Origin: Dioscorea cayenensis subsp. rotundata
Lineage: Eukaryota; Streptophyta; Magnoliopsida; Dioscoreales; Dioscoreaceae
Direction: 5' to 3'
DNA length: 64,000 bases
Assembly: GCF_009730915.1 (NCBI RefSeq)
Contig: NC_052487.1
Location: 2,790,001 to 2,854,000 of the forward strand
The notes beneath the pieces were generated by a model. That model worked only from the letters and a program-made list of their open reading frames with translations, searched no databases and was not told where the DNA came from. The position numbers and the translations under genes are program-made. This document shows, piece by piece, positions 12,366-24,539 of this stretch. Every line of letters begins with the position of its first letter. Position 1 is the first letter of the stretch.

Positions 12366-15136
12366 TGATTCCAAATGGTCATCATCATCAATTTGTCCAT
12401 CAGTATCAAACAAGCACATCAACCCCATCAACAGAGGAAGAAATGAGCTTGCTTTGTTGACTAAGAACAAAGCGTACCTGAAAGTGACCATACATTGCAG
12501 ATGAGGCGATATTTGATGATGATGTATAAACCATATATACACCATTTGATTTTATATAATGGTATCCCCAAATAACAATTTTTAGAAAAACGGTGCAGAT
12601 TGACAAGTCAAACAAATACAAGTGAGCTTCAAAGGAATTCAGAACAACTTCTACAACCTTGAACCAAGATGCATCCACAGGGACCTATCTAGGGAAGCTC
12701 CTGGTAAAAGCATTCCTGATGAACTTAATTTCAATATGAAAACCAATCAAATGGCCATTTTTCTTACATAGGTTCATTGTACACATAGACATTTTTGTCA
12801 AATCAGTAAGTTTATATTTTATTGATAATCTGAAATGGCCAGCATATTATTCATGTGAACTAAATGAGGTTAAAGGGAATCCCAAACAGGCAAATAAAAT
12901 AGAAAATAGGAAACCTGAGTAACATCATCCATGTGGGACTCCTCCAAGCATGCTCCAAGCTTTCCATGTCTCCAATCCCAAAAAAGTATCTGCAATTGTA
13001 ATTTAGGAAGAAGAAAACAGAAAAGTCAAAGAAAATCAGCAAAGAGAAAAGAAGTAAAAGGTTTTGGAGGAATGATACAACTCTCATTAGTCAAGCTCCA
13101 GCAAAATTCAAAGTTAAGAATTAAAGAAAAATGTACAACGAAAATGATAAAATAAGCACGTAAGAGCCACATGGAGTGGCCTTTTATATGTTATTATCCA
13201 CTAAGAAGTTGCCAGAGGACAACCACAGAGTTATCCGGTGCTTTTTGACTTCCGACATCAGCATCTTATAAATGTCGTCCTTTTTGTAAATTACTTTTTT
13301 CACTACCAGTATAAAATTTTTATGGTATGACCTTTCATTTCCAAAAGAGTTGCATGTCTTAACTGACACTTAATCATGCCAATGCAGCCTGATCTAGCCC
13401 GTGAGTGAACATGAGCAGGATGGGGCACGTTGGCCATTGATCATCTTATCATTATTCCATAGCTTCAAACATCCAAAACAGGTAGAAGCTTAGGAAATCA
13501 TCTAAAATGTACAAATTCTGCAGTGGTCAGGTCAGTAATCAGTATAGAAGATATAAGGGAAATCTACTGCATGTGAGCTGTCAGAGTGCCTGACTTAACT
13601 ACAGAAGATTCAGTTGCGGGAAATGACTGAATTTACATCTCTCTAGAACACCCAAGGCATAAATTATAGCATAATAGACACTTGTGGGAAAAAGCACTAC
13701 AAAACTTGCATGGTTAGTCTTGATTCTTGAATCTTGTTGCTTGGTCTATGAAAGTTCATTTCAACTTCTTACCAAAAGGACAACACTAGCTTTGGGGCAA
13801 CTTAATATTTTAGTGCAGTATTAATCTTGATGATAACTAACAACAAACCTATGCCATCAAACTACAACCATTGTACAGTTGCATAGCACAATATATTGCA
13901 TGGTTAAAATCACTCTACATGGTGAGGCATTTTGTCATTTGAAAAGAGAACAATAAGCATTCAACTGGACTTCAAACCTGTGCATTTGAGCCTGCAGCTA
14001 GAAGATTACCACTTGACCCACCAAAAGAAAAGCTAAATATTTCTTGTGAGGAGCCAGTTCTCAGCAGTGAAACCTACAAAACCAGAATTTCAATAAGAAA
14101 ATGATAATATATCTTCTGTACACAGATCCATTTCCTAATTCCTTAAAAAATGCAGGAAAAAAGGATGTAATAGAGGCCGAATTCTCCAGTCAGCATAACC
14201 AACATCCCTCCACATAGCAACAAATGATATGCATCTTCATAAGCTAATTAAAAAGTGCATTCACAACCAGTCCCATGCATCTATTAAATGGGTCCTAGTA
14301 CCGCCAAAATAGACAATAAATAGACTAAAGCACCCAAGCAATGTAACATAATGCAGAGCAACCTCCCAATGAACAAAAGCATTTGACTCAAGTTTTCTTA
14401 GGAGGTAGTATCATGAAATATATGACTTAGTGCCAATACAAAATTTCCATCACAATAATGAACTGTTGGTGTCAAAAGACTCTGAATGGCATTTAGCAGC
14501 CTTTGTAGGGTCATTAACTCAAGCTCCACACTAATATCTTGATTTCCACAACGACAATAAAGCAGTAAAAATGGAAACAATGGAACTTGATTTAGAATTC
14601 ATGCATTACACAAAAAGAATGAAACTTAAAAAAATGCTAATGAATGAACAAAGATATACCATAATAATTTAAAATTCAAAATCCAATTTTGAAACTTGTT
14701 TCTCAGACCTGCTTAAACGCCCTGGTGTCCCAAACTCTGACAGTGCCATCAGACGAGCAAGACCCCAATGCATTGGAATGACCTGGAATCGAGAACGAGA
14801 CCTCATGGATCGTCGCAGAATGCCCTTTGCACTCTCCGATAAACTGTCCAGTCGCCGAGGAGTAAAACTTGATGGCGTTGGATGAAAGAGACACCGCCAA
14901 GGACGACGTCTCCTGGCTTACATCCACAACAGAGAAAAAACCACAAAAAATTAGCAAATCAAAACCCTAATTAAAAAAAAATCATGGGAATCGAGGTACC
15001 AGGAGGCGATCTGGAAGACATAGTCTTCGCCGAAGTTGGTGTGGATGGTGTTCTTGAGGCCAAGGCACTTGGAAGAAGGAGAAGAGTCGGAAGCAGCGCC
15101 GGAGTTCTCCACGTCGACCTCCATCGACGCCTCCAT
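12366..15136 (-). CDS. WD40-repeat protein, GTS1/WDR89-like, 5' part only, with a frameshift
   Basis: Exons splice cleanly on the minus strand: 15136-15000 (start MEASMEVDVENSG), 14916-14709, 14073-13978, 12989-12915 and 12477-12366. The product shows WD40 signatures in order: TGQFIGECKGHSATIHEV, SCSSDGTVRVWDTR, QEIFSFSFGG, ILFWDWR, CLEESHMDDVTQ. This matches my recollection of plant GIGANTUS1 (GTS1), a WDR89-type protein linked to ribosome biogenesis and growth, which has about 320-390 residues. Only about 210 are present here, and the remaining exons must lie in or beyond the gap. In the last exon a GGGG run at about 12418-12426 puts the following MCLFDTDGQIDDDDHLES out of frame; three G would restore it. 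This is either a sequence error or a real knock-out. I chose the ATG at 15136 because homology begins shortly after it. Confidence 0.8.
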
Positions 15137-16289
15137 TGAGAGATGATCGAGCTCTTGTTCTGTTTTTAGGGTTTAGGAATCATTGAAGTTGTGGGTTTTT
15201 ACTACTCCCCACCGTGAAAAACTAAAAATTATAATTTTCTTTTTTTATTAAATTCATTAAAATCAACATAAATGTAATTATAAATACATAAAACGTCATG
15301 GATTAAAATGGAAGGTTTTGTAAAACACAAGGACTTCTAGAAAATTAGAGAAGTTTGGCAACCGCCTTTGTTGGTTGGAATACAATCTCTGCATAAAGTA
15401 TTCGTGTCTTTCGCAAAAAAAGCTTGAATCTTAGCTTCGTAGCAATACAAATGTATTAATATATTAATTTTATGTATATATACTTCATTCACAAATGATT
15501 TTTGTCTATAACTTTTTTAAAAAAATTGGGACACTTTTGAGAAAAAAACTCAACGTCAACTCTTTATAATAAATATTGTTTTTATATATTATATATTTAT
15601 TAAAAAATTATTTTTTTTATAGGATAGATAAATCACAGATTTATTAGAAAATTGAAGAGTTTGAAATAAAAACTAGTTTATGGGTTTTTATTTCAAAAAT
15701 ATTTATGCACGTTTATGGTTTGAATTGGTTTTTTAATTATTAATTTCAATTTTGCTTTTATACTTGTGGAGAATTTTGATATACTTAAATTGGTTATTTA
15801 TAAAAATCAAAATTTTGTGTGTTTTTTCACTATATATTAGGCTATATCAAATCAGTTGGATATGAAAAAAATAATTATTTACTTAGTACCAAGAATATTT
15901 TATTAATCAAACCTTTGAATTTTAGTAATGAAATTCCTTATTTTATATGTTAGGTGTAATTCTCATATTGGTCCCTCTATTATAGCAACGTTTTCTTTTT
16001 AGTCATTTAATAAATTGTGCCCATTGAGTCCCTCTACTTTTCAAATCGAGAACTTTCAATCCAAGCAAAAGGAAAATCCTACTGTTGATCAATTGTAATA
16101 TGTAGATGGGAAAATGCGGATTAAAGCCCTTAGATCTATTTATTTTACTTCAGTGAAAAATGAGTAACAAAAAACAAATTGATTTATTTTGAGAAGTCAT
16201 GGATTGAAACTACCACCATTTTCTTTTCCGTTTCAATGTTTTGAGCTGTTTTTTTTTTAATGGCGACACAACAAAATTACCATCTCCCA
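15137..16289. other. Intergenic AT-rich stretch upstream of the WD40 gene
   Basis: This should contain the WD40 promoter, but no TATA box stands out. 15955-16090 reads like one arm of a foldback MITE (repeated phrases such as ggtccctct and gagtccctct), although I could not find its partner. Nothing coding was recognised. Confidence 0.4.
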
Positions 16290-16999
16290 CCTTCGATAAC
16301 GGTAAGAAGCTCCTCGCCGACTTCCACCTCGTCCCCGCCACCATGGTGGGTGAGAAGGCCGGAAAACATCATCATATCCTACATTCGATCCACTGACTCC
16401 TCAACTACGTACCATCATCGCCTTCCGCGACACCATTATTAACTTCTTTCCAGCGTCCTTTCATGTCACCACCTTCTCCGGACGCTGCCCCAACTTCCGC
16501 ATGTCGGAGATCCTCAAACCCGGTGTCATCGCCCCAGCGTCAACATCCTTGATGGCTGGACCGCCGTCACCACCCCCACTGACCTTAACATCAATCCCGG
16601 CTGCGTTCTCTTCAACATCATCTCCGCCACCTCCATATCCTGCCTTCACTTCTCCGGCATTGATGCCCTCCTCCGCAAAGCTCATCCCAACTGGCCCACG
16701 ACAACCATCAAGTCCGCTCTTATCACCACCGCCTACAACACTGACAACTCTGGCAACCTCATCAAACACCTCGCCACCAACAACGACTCCACTCTATTCA
16801 TCCACAGTGTCACCCACGTAGACCCCAATCGAGCTCTCAACCCGAGTCTCATCTACAACATCACCGTCTCTAATTACCTTACCTTCCTCTACTCCATAGG
16901 CTACAAGTTTCAACAAATCTCCATTTTTACCAAAGATGAGCTTACCATGAACAGCTCCTTGCCGGAGACTCACAAATCCAAGTAACCACAACTACCCAT

Positions 17000-17004
17000 C
17001 ACTC
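17000..17004. repeat. Target-site duplication CACTC, left copy
   Basis: Five bases immediately left of the solo LTR, identical to 17633-17637. Confidence 0.9.
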
Positions 17005-17632
17005 TGTTATGAATGGCAGAGAAAGGGCGCCCGAACAGTTGGGTTTTAAACCAAGTCATGTGCCCAGAGGAATGGATATTCAGTCAAAAGGCGGGGTCAA
17101 CATTGGGCTGACGAATGAGAAAGGAGAAACGAGGCTGATTGGGCGACGAGAGAAGCGACAACAGTGGTTCAGCTCACACCTCAAAGGGTTCGTTACTTCT
17201 GCCACGCTGGCAAATGGAAAGGAAGATACGACACGTGATGGTGGTGAAAGAGAGGTTGTCCGTTACGCCAAGCTGGAAAGAGATATAAAGGGAAAGGGAA
17301 AGACGAAGGGAGGTAAGAAGGAAGATAAGAGAAGTAGGCCTGTACTGTTCCAGTAGAGCTTCAGCAAACTCTCCGATGACTGTCTCAGGAGAGAGCTTTC
17401 CCATTTATCTTACTCTTTTCGGTTCTATTTTGTGAGATTTAAAACTCTGTGAATTCAGTTTAGCCATTTGCTTCTATTTTCATTGGATATTGTTGTTTTC
17501 TTTGCTGATTGTCATGTTAAAGAGCTTAAACTCTTACTTGATTGAGAAATCTATTTGACTGGACTGTGGATCTAGAGTGATTTGCTATTGATTATCTTGT
17601 TTGAGTACTTCGTTGTGGATTGATTCACAACA
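17005..17632. mobile_element. Solo LTR (628 bp) inside the subtilase pseudogene
   Basis: The insert starts TGTTATGAAT and ends TTCACAACA, giving the TGTT/AACA inverted ends typical of LTRs. It is flanked by a perfect 5-bp duplication, CACTC, at 17000-17004 and 17633-17637. Removing the LTR and one CACTC makes the subtilase reading continuous across the junction (NYPSL then SVVLDS), which proves the insertion. No internal retrotransposon genes remain, so it formed by LTR-LTR recombination. The 115-codon ORF at 17009-17356 lies inside the LTR and is not considered a gene. Confidence 0.92.
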
Positions 17633-17637
17633 CACTC
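17633..17637. repeat. Target-site duplication CACTC, right copy
   Basis: Five bases immediately right of the solo LTR, identical to 17000-17004. Confidence 0.9.
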
Positions 17638-17940
17638 TCCGTAGTGCTTGATTCAATAAACAATGTGGTTAGCCATAAGAGAGTAATAACCAATGTCGAA
17701 GCTGTACGTATATGAAGATGATCTTCAGCCCGAGCGGAGTTGAAGTCAGTGTAGAACCCAGCAAGTTAGAGTTCAATTCAGTAGGTCAGAGTTTAGCATA
17801 TACTATTAGATTTTCTACAACTTGGGGTTCCAATGTGGTTGGTTCTTCTCCAGTTTCGTCTTTTGGGTGGGTAGTTTGGTCGAAACTCGGAAGGTGAGCA
17901 TTCCGTTCATCGTCTGATTGTTATTACTTGGAATGCTGAT

Positions 17941-18444
17941 AGAGTATTAGAAGAAGAAGTGGCTAGTGTTTGATGGAGGAGCATTGAGTGGTGTGGTGGA
18001 GGAGATTATTGATTGGTGTTAGATGAATTAGACAATGGTTTGCTTAGAATATAAGAATTGCCACATCACCATTAAAAAAAAAAAGTAAGCTCAACATATA
18101 TAGAGATGACAAAGAAATGATCGTTTGTACTTGGATGGGAATTTATAGATTTTTAAAAAAATAGAAATTTAATGGGTATAATTTATAGTAGAAGAACTAC
18201 AAAGGGAGAGTTGCTATAGTAAAGTGATCAATCCGGGCATTACACTTATATGTTACTTATATATATATTTGGTATGAGTCCAGCACAACCTTGTTGTATG
18301 ATAACATGGATAATTAAAGGCTAAAGACAAGATTAGAGCAGGATCAATCATAACTCTTAGCAATGGTTGGGATCTAGTGCCATCCGATTCTTTTGTTTTA
18401 ACTTTTTCTTTTTGTACTTTCAGGTTTTACTTTTTTCCCATGTT
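17941..18444. other. Intergenic stretch between subtilase relic and MULE
   Basis: AT-rich sequence without a recognisable gene or repeat. Confidence 0.5.
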
Positions 18445-18689
18445 TTTATTTTTTTGGGAAAAATTACTTTGTTCACCCCTCGTAATTTTTCAAAACTTCC
18501 CAAAAACCCCCTCCTACTTTTTACACCCCGGACAACCCTTCCGTTAGTGTTTAACTTCCCTTTTACCTCCCTACCGTTCACTTCAAATGGGTCCATGTTG
18601 TGAAATCCCATTTTTGGCCTTGAAAAATGGTGGGAAAGGAAAGCGCAAATCACATCATGTTCAACCTTTTTCAAGGGCTTTTACTGCTT

Positions 18690-20250
18690 GGTTTCGATAG
18701 ACAATGCCTAGGAGTTGCATTACATCTTGTTGTTCTCCTCATTTCTCCTCATTTGAGTTGTTCGACTTGATTATGCTGGGTTTCAGTATCTGGTGAGAAT
18801 CTCTTCGTTGCTATCGGTTTGACCATTCCATGAAGTGTTTATTATGGCGACTCATTTGTGGTAGTCCGGGTGAAGTTTATCATACCCGAAATATATAAAT
18901 CGGTTTCTCCAACGAGAAAAATGAAGTTGATTTCCATCGGATTGGTCAAGTGCACCTCATCTTCAAATGAGTCGTAGTCGATTTTATTGTCGAGGCGAGC
19001 ATGTGCCATTGTCGTCTCCGTTTGAAAACGAGTTCATTTCGTTGTAAAGTTCTTCTCGTTTATGGTTATCTATTTGTATATTTTAAATAATGTTTAACTA
19101 TTTGCTATTATCCGTTTAAATATATTACTAATATGTTTAATAATTGTCATATCCGTTTAATACTTGTCATCTCCGTTTAACATTATCTTTACATGTATAA
19201 CTATTCATATTAACGTGTAAATTCTCAAAAGTCTCGCGTAAAAGCGGTGATATTTTTTTCGTTTGATCCGAATTGTTGGCGGTGGCAAGGTTATGGTATC
19301 CCGTGCGATAAGAATTAATGGCGGCATTAATTCTTATGCACTGACTATAAATATCCGAACACCCGTTCGTTGTCATCAATCAATGTCGGTCCACTATGCG
19401 TTTAACTTTTTTCTCGGATATGAAGAGTCAGCCTGCTTGTGGACTTCACACCATAAATAACCAGGAAGAACCCTTCCCATGGACAACCACTCCTCGTCGT
19501 CCTCATCATCATCCTCTTCCTCCTCCTCCTCTTCCTCCTCTCCCTCCTCTTCCCATGGACAACCACTCTATCTGAAAGGATGTTTCGTGAACCTCCTTCC
19601 TTATCTTGAGAATCAATCAGCCGTAATCACGCAACAAGTTAAACTATCTTTTCCTGCCCAAGGCGAAATGCTCGCATAATTGCCTGAATGCAGAGGATTC
19701 TCTAGCGGTGGATGACAGGCAAGCAATTAAGCGAGCATTTCGACTTGGGTAAGAAAAAAAAGTTTTCACGTATTGCGTGATTGCGGAGGATTCTCTAAAG
19801 GAGGGAGATCAGGAAACATCCTTTAAGACGGGGTTGATATTTATCACTTGAGACTTTTTGTTACCGTTTAAGAACATTACGTCAGTGTACAACTATTACG
19901 TTATGTGTTTAACTATCAGGATCTTCGCTTAAGTCCGACTATGACACATTGATTAATAGTCGTTTTCATGAATGTGTTTGTTTAACCTTTTTTTAATGTT
20001 ATACGTTGTGCGAGGTTCAAGTTGATCGCATGTTGTACTGCCATTGTGAGCATTCGAATGTATGGGAACACTTATTTCGTTATACGAGGGTCTAGTCGTG
20101 AGTGTCCAAAGTCCGAGAGGACGTTGTAAATGTTGTAAATGTTTTATAAATAAAACGAAACAAGCTTATTTGAATGTGAACTTACGAAATTTAAAGCGAG
20201 GAGACCTAGTAAAAAAACAATGTGGGAAACAAAAAGAGCGTCATTGTAAA
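18690..20250 (+). pseudogene. MULE transposase relic A (rearranged)
   Basis: 18840-19060 matches the N-terminal block of relic B (compare 20940-21150): the shared phrases gtcaagtgcacctcatcttcaaatg and aaaacgagttcatt appear in the same order with many differences. 19274-19306 reads CWRWQGYGIPC, the SWIM zinc-finger part of MULE transposases, followed by a stop. 19479-19679 is an ORF with a long serine run. 20013-20075 matches the segment that in relic B lies before the SWIM finger (compare 22815-22870). The order SWIM then pre-SWIM is the reverse of relic B, so this block has been rearranged or is a join of two relics. The DDE core is not seen. Confidence 0.6.
19070..19255. repeat. 20-bp TTTAA-phased array, cluster 1
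   Basis: Successive TTTAA cores are spaced 22, 21, 20 and 20 bp apart, each often preceded by CCG or ATG. Units are diverged except for the core. It separates the N-terminal and SWIM blocks of relic A. Confidence 0.75.
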
Positions 20251-20261
20251 CAATAGAAAAA

Positions 20262-20545
20262 GTTAAACAATACTCAAGTTACTCTTTAAACAATGACAAC
20301 GGTGTTTAAGAAAATACGTAAAGATGTTTAAACAGTGACCCAGGAGGTACCCATCTTCAACGCGATGTTAGTGAAAACATTCAATTTAAACAATAACATA
20401 TATTTTAAACAGTTAACTCACTATATTTAAACGTTTTACGTATTATTTACATGATATAGACTTTTATTTAAAACCGGTAATCGTTATGTTAAACACTATA
20501 TGTATCATGTTTAAACATAAAAAAAGCTTGACGTTTAAAGCAGAG
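20262..20545. repeat. 20-bp TTTAAAC-phased array, cluster 2
   Basis: TTTAAAC or TTAAAC recurs at about 20-22 bp, in the orientation opposite to cluster 1. It lies between relics A and B. A weaker cluster is at 19860-20000. Confidence 0.7.
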
Positions 20546-21189
20546 ATACTCATGTCGAGCGATGACAATATGTCTTCATCGCGACGATGGCATATATTTT
20601 TCCTTTTTTGCCCTTCGGATGGAGGGAAAAATACCGCCCAATCACATCACGTCTAGTCTAACCTCTATACACTTTTTTGTCTTCATCGCGACAGTGATAT
20701 ATATATATACACTTTTTTTGTTTGCCCTATCTCGACTCGCATTTTGTTGTTTACATCTTCTTCTTCTTGGCTTATTTTTTTGTTCTTCATTTCATTTGGT
20801 TTTGTACGATTTGGTTTTCGGCCGATATATTATGGAGAGTTTTTGTGGTATTGCTAGATTCAACTGGGGAGGGAAGAGTGCTAATGTTCACGCTCGAGAC
20901 TTCTTGGGAGTTGGTGTTAGGCTGAGATATGTGAGCGATGGGGTCTCGAAGTTTCTCTTGTCGGGGGTTAAGTTCATCACACCCAGGATGGATATAAAAG
21001 CGGTTTGCCCAATAGAAAAGCGATGTTGACTTCAGCGAGATGTGTCACGTGCACTCCATCTTCAAATGTCTCTGTAGTTGATCTTGTCGTCGAGAGCGGA
21101 AAAATGTGCCATTGCAGAATCCTAATGAAAACGAGTTTTTACTCGTTGTAAGTTCCTTCTCTTTTAATTGTTCCGGTTATGCGGGGTCG

Positions 21190-21335
21190 ATTAGTGTTTA
21201 AATATGTCCAGTCAGCTAGTTAACATCTTGTACTAGTCATTTTACGTTATTAGTTAGCTGCTAAGTATTTAATTTAACGTTTAAATATTGTCATTATCAC
21301 TTAAACATTATATTCTCCGCTTAACATATTGATCT
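21190..21335. repeat. 20-bp TTTAA-phased array, cluster 3
   Basis: Lies exactly between the N-terminal and DNA-binding blocks of relic B, so it occupies an intron position. TTAA-type cores recur at roughly 20 bp. Units are otherwise unlike each other. Confidence 0.7.
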
Positions 21336-22654
21336 TTTCATTTGACTAAAGTGTTGGCAGGAATTCAGATTCTGCGAGTGCTCCCGTTCATCCCCATGGT
21401 GACCCGGACGGTATGGGATGTCTTCCTTCCTCGTCAGATCATTCTGAAGTGCTGTCGTTGGATATTGGACAACGTTTTGACGGTGTCGAACATTTCAGGG
21501 ATGTACTTCGAAATCATGCAATCAAAAGGAATTTTGACTTCAAATTCATAAAGAATGAAAAACATCGGGTGACTGTGGAATGCTTGGCGATGGTTGTCGT
21601 TAGCGCCTTCATGCATCAAAAGAGTATAACAAAAATACTTTCCAGAATCAAGACAATCAACCCGTCCACACACTTGCGGTGGTGGCATAGGTTCGAGCGT
21701 CACATCCGAAAGCGTCCAAAAATGGGTTAGCGCACGAGTGATTCGAAGCTCAAGGACCGTCCCTCATGCAGAGGCCATCGACATTCGGAAGGACATGTTG
21801 CGGGAACATGGTGTCCACATACCATACAAGCGAGCTTGGTTGGGAAAAGAGCATGCCGGGTGGTCCTCGACGGCAGGTGACATCTCCGGCTATGATGTTG
21901 CTTTGGTATGTGGATAAGGTGGCGGAGACAAATCCCGGCAGCGTTGCGATCGTGGAAAGAGGCGGTGATCGTTTTAAAGCGTGCATTCTTTTCTTTCAAA
22001 TGACGTGTATTGTGGGATTCAAGAGGGCTTGCGTGTCAGCTGCATTTTCTCGATGGTACCCACCTCCTTGGAAAATATCGAGGTACACTACTGGGTGCCA
22101 CATGGAAAGATGGAAACAATGGTTTTTTCCACGTCGCCTTCGGTATAGTCGACAACGAGACCCGATGCCAATTGGACTTGGTTCATATCTAAGTTAGGCG
22201 ATGCTTTATCACGAGGATGGAGATTATCATGAGATAATTACTTTCGTGTCGGACGGTCGAAAGGGCCTTGTGAGCGCTAATTGCGAGAGTCTTCCCTTCT
22301 TCGCCACATGCATCGCGTCTTCGACATTTGGAGGCCAATTTTATGAAAGCCAATGTCAGACTTGGGAAGGCATTGAGGGAGGAGTGCTGGTCTATATGCT
22401 TCCGCATTGCGTGGGCATCCACGGCTAAAGATTTCGATGATACAGTGAATGAGCTCGGGCCACATCACTCAAAGCTCATCACTGGTTGATTAATAAATCG
22501 GATATGGCACATTGGTCGAATTATCTATTCAGAGGTGATCGTTGGGGTGAGATGTATTCAAACGTCGCGGAGTCGTTCAATGCTTGGATCAAGGAAGCTC
22601 GTCATTTACCGGTGACAAAAATGGTCGACTCCATAAGGTCTGCGAATGTTGGTT

Positions 22655-22808
22655 TACACTTAACATTTAGTGTTACCCTTTAAACATTCTCAATCTTTGT
22701 TTAATTACACTTGTCTAACTTTAAATATTAATTCTTTCGTTTAAATATTTACAATAATGTTTAAACATGTTTACTAGTATTTAACCATCACCGTATTTGT
22801 TTAACCTT
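22655..22808. repeat. 20-bp TTTAA-phased array, cluster 4
   Basis: The clearest plus-orientation cluster: seven to eight units, most exactly 20 bp, with sequence of the form xGTTTAA followed by variable AT-rich DNA. It lies between the VAESFNAWIKEA block and the pre-SWIM block of relic B, an intron position. Confidence 0.82.
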
Positions 22809-23409
22809 ATTTGCGGGTTCAAGTTGATGCGCATGTTATGTAGCGGCGTGAGCAGCGAACAAATGGGAGACCTACTTATGCCCGGACATACATTCGAAGG
22901 TAGAGATCATTGTTGAGGGACGGTACCGAAATCTTCGTGTTGGTCGTTGTGTCGATGATCGATTCACGAAGTGATCGACCGGTCGACGAACTCCCGTAGA
23001 TCTCGCCATCGAGAACTTGTTCATGTCAAAGGTGGCAAGTTTATGAGTATCCCTCGCGAACACGTTTGCATACCGCAATAATGCATGACAGACACCAACG
23101 TACATCGATTTATTAGCGGGTACTTCAGCGTCGACAATTACAAATCGGCGTGCAAGGAAGCTATATTCCCCTATACACGAGCGATGACGAGCCTTGACGG
23201 AAATCGTGAGCTTCGTTATGCGACCTCAGTGGCGAGGAAGGCGGACAGGCGGCCTAGACGAAAGAGGATCAAGTCATGAGCGTTTGATGTCCGCGAGTTA
23301 CATTCACGGTACCGCCATGGATCCGGTCACAGATCGACGATCTTGTGATGAAACTGTCAGCCCGACTAGGCATTGTAAATAAGCCGACGATGACAAGGAA
23401 ACATTGTGT

Positions 23410-23600
23410 ATTGATGGTCAACTTTCCATATTTAAACTCTTACTCTTTACAACGAATTGAATGTATTTAAACAGAGACATTGTTATTTTAAACGGATATA
23501 TTGTAATTTGAAATATTTCAACTGATGTTTAAACGATATATTGTATATTTAAACAATTAAACGGAAATGTACACAATTACAACGTAAATTAAACAATGAA
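23410..23600. repeat. 20-bp TTTAAAC-phased array, cluster 5
   Basis: TTTAAAC cores at about 20-21 bp, in the orientation seen near the minus-strand gene. It lies between the 3' ends of the two convergent genes. Confidence 0.78.
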
Positions 23601-24539
23601 ATGAAACTGAATGGAATTTAACCTCCCTTACAATTGAAAACAAACAAAATTTACATTGAGATATACAAGTCATGTTATTCCGAAACGAAAACAATGAATT
23701 GAATGTCCAGGTTTACATTCGAAAACAAAGTTGACATTGAGATATACAAGACATGTTCTTCGGTCACAAATCTTAACCCGCTTGTGACGGCCCCCTTTGT
23801 CAGTGGACGCCGTGCTGCCTCCCTCCTTAAGTATCGCGGGTAACATATCTTAATCCGAGGTAAGGAGCGATGCATGCATGGTAGCCGTAACTTCTCACCC
23901 CAAAGTAATTGCTCGATAAACCGCATGACGTAGAGCGGTGCAATCGGCGCTTCCTTGTTTCGGCGTGGGGTTTTCCATGTCGGGTACGCAGTGGGTACTT
24001 TACGCGTCGCCCGACTCATTGAGCTGCATATCGACACAATTGTCGAATAGATTCCAGTGTCGAGATATGCAAGTTGAGATTAGAATCTTGATTAAATACC
24101 AAACACTATTAATCGGACATAATTAAAGATCTTACCATGTCCAACGCGTCTTTTATCGTACCCGAACATGAAGAATAATGCACTGTATTCTTGTTTATCA
24201 TTATCGAGGGGCGAGCGACATGGAAGTGGCCATTCATGATTATCGGGAGGATGACAATTTGAACTTCGATGCGAGGTTCATGCGCAGCATCCCCGACCAT
24301 AGCCATAATTGTTTCATGTGCGTCATCCTGCTTTGACATAAAAAGCGTAAGCGGTCTGGTGATGGAGGCGCGCTTCTTGTAAGGATATGGCTCTTTGCTT
24401 AGCGACTTTTGTATTATGCATCTGAAAAGCGTCCCATCACATCATCTCGTGACCATCTCCTTCCCCTCAGCGGTGATACAATTTGTCCCGTGTGGTCGCG
24501 ACAACGTCATTCTTCCACGACGAGTCTTTGAGGTTAAAG

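Larger units (their letters stand above)
16290..17940 (+). pseudogene. Subtilisin-like serine protease (SBT1 type), 5'-truncated and interrupted by a solo LTR
   Basis: Subtilases are secreted serine proteases, often intronless in the SBT1 group. Read on the plus strand, this relic runs from late in the PA domain (ADFHLVPATMVGEKAG, then IISYIRSTDS) through the catalytic-serine block (FNIISATSISCLHFSG where the family has GTSMSCPHVSG), KAHPNWPTTTIKSALITTAY and HVDPNRALNPSLIYN. It resumes after the inserted LTR (17005-17632) with SVVLDSINNVVSHKRVITNV and the Fn3-like C-terminal domain (VEVSVEPSKLEFN, FGWVVWS). The propeptide and the Asp and His parts of the active site are absent. Single-base deletions shift the frame near 16425 and 16535, and stops occur near 17715 and 17897. 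The serine itself survives, but its neighbours are changed. It is a dead fragment. Confidence 0.9.
20832..23385 (+). pseudogene. mudrA-like MULE transposase relic B
   Basis: This is the transposase that would cut and move the element. From the ATG at 20832 the N-terminal block starts MESFCGIARFNWGGKS and runs to about 21150. After an intron-like array, 21370-21760 gives the DNA-binding region (GQRFDGVEHFRDVLRNHAIK, then HTCGGG). 22046-22190 gives the first catalytic aspartate block (FLDGTHLLGKYRGTLLGAT, then NWTWFISKLGDA). 22240-22330 gives FVSDGRKG and the HASCLRHLEANF-type motif. 22555-22640 gives VAESFNAWIKEARHLPV. After another array, 22815-23080 gives the pre-SWIM and degenerate SWIM finger (CQRWQVYEYP). 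23100-23370 gives FISGYFSVDNY and a broken zinc knuckle. Frames change many times and stops interrupt it, so it is not functional. Confidence 0.88.

Noticed and set aside
16461..16769. 102-codon minus-strand ORF
   Set aside because: It lies antisense to the subtilase homology, and its glycine-rich content is the mirror of the sense codons.
17009..17356. 115-codon ORF with a basic tail
   Set aside because: It lies wholly inside the solo LTR and has no recognisable domain.
19479..19679. Serine-rich ORF considered as a small secreted protein
   Set aside because: The serine run comes from a TCC/TCA microsatellite inside a transposase relic.
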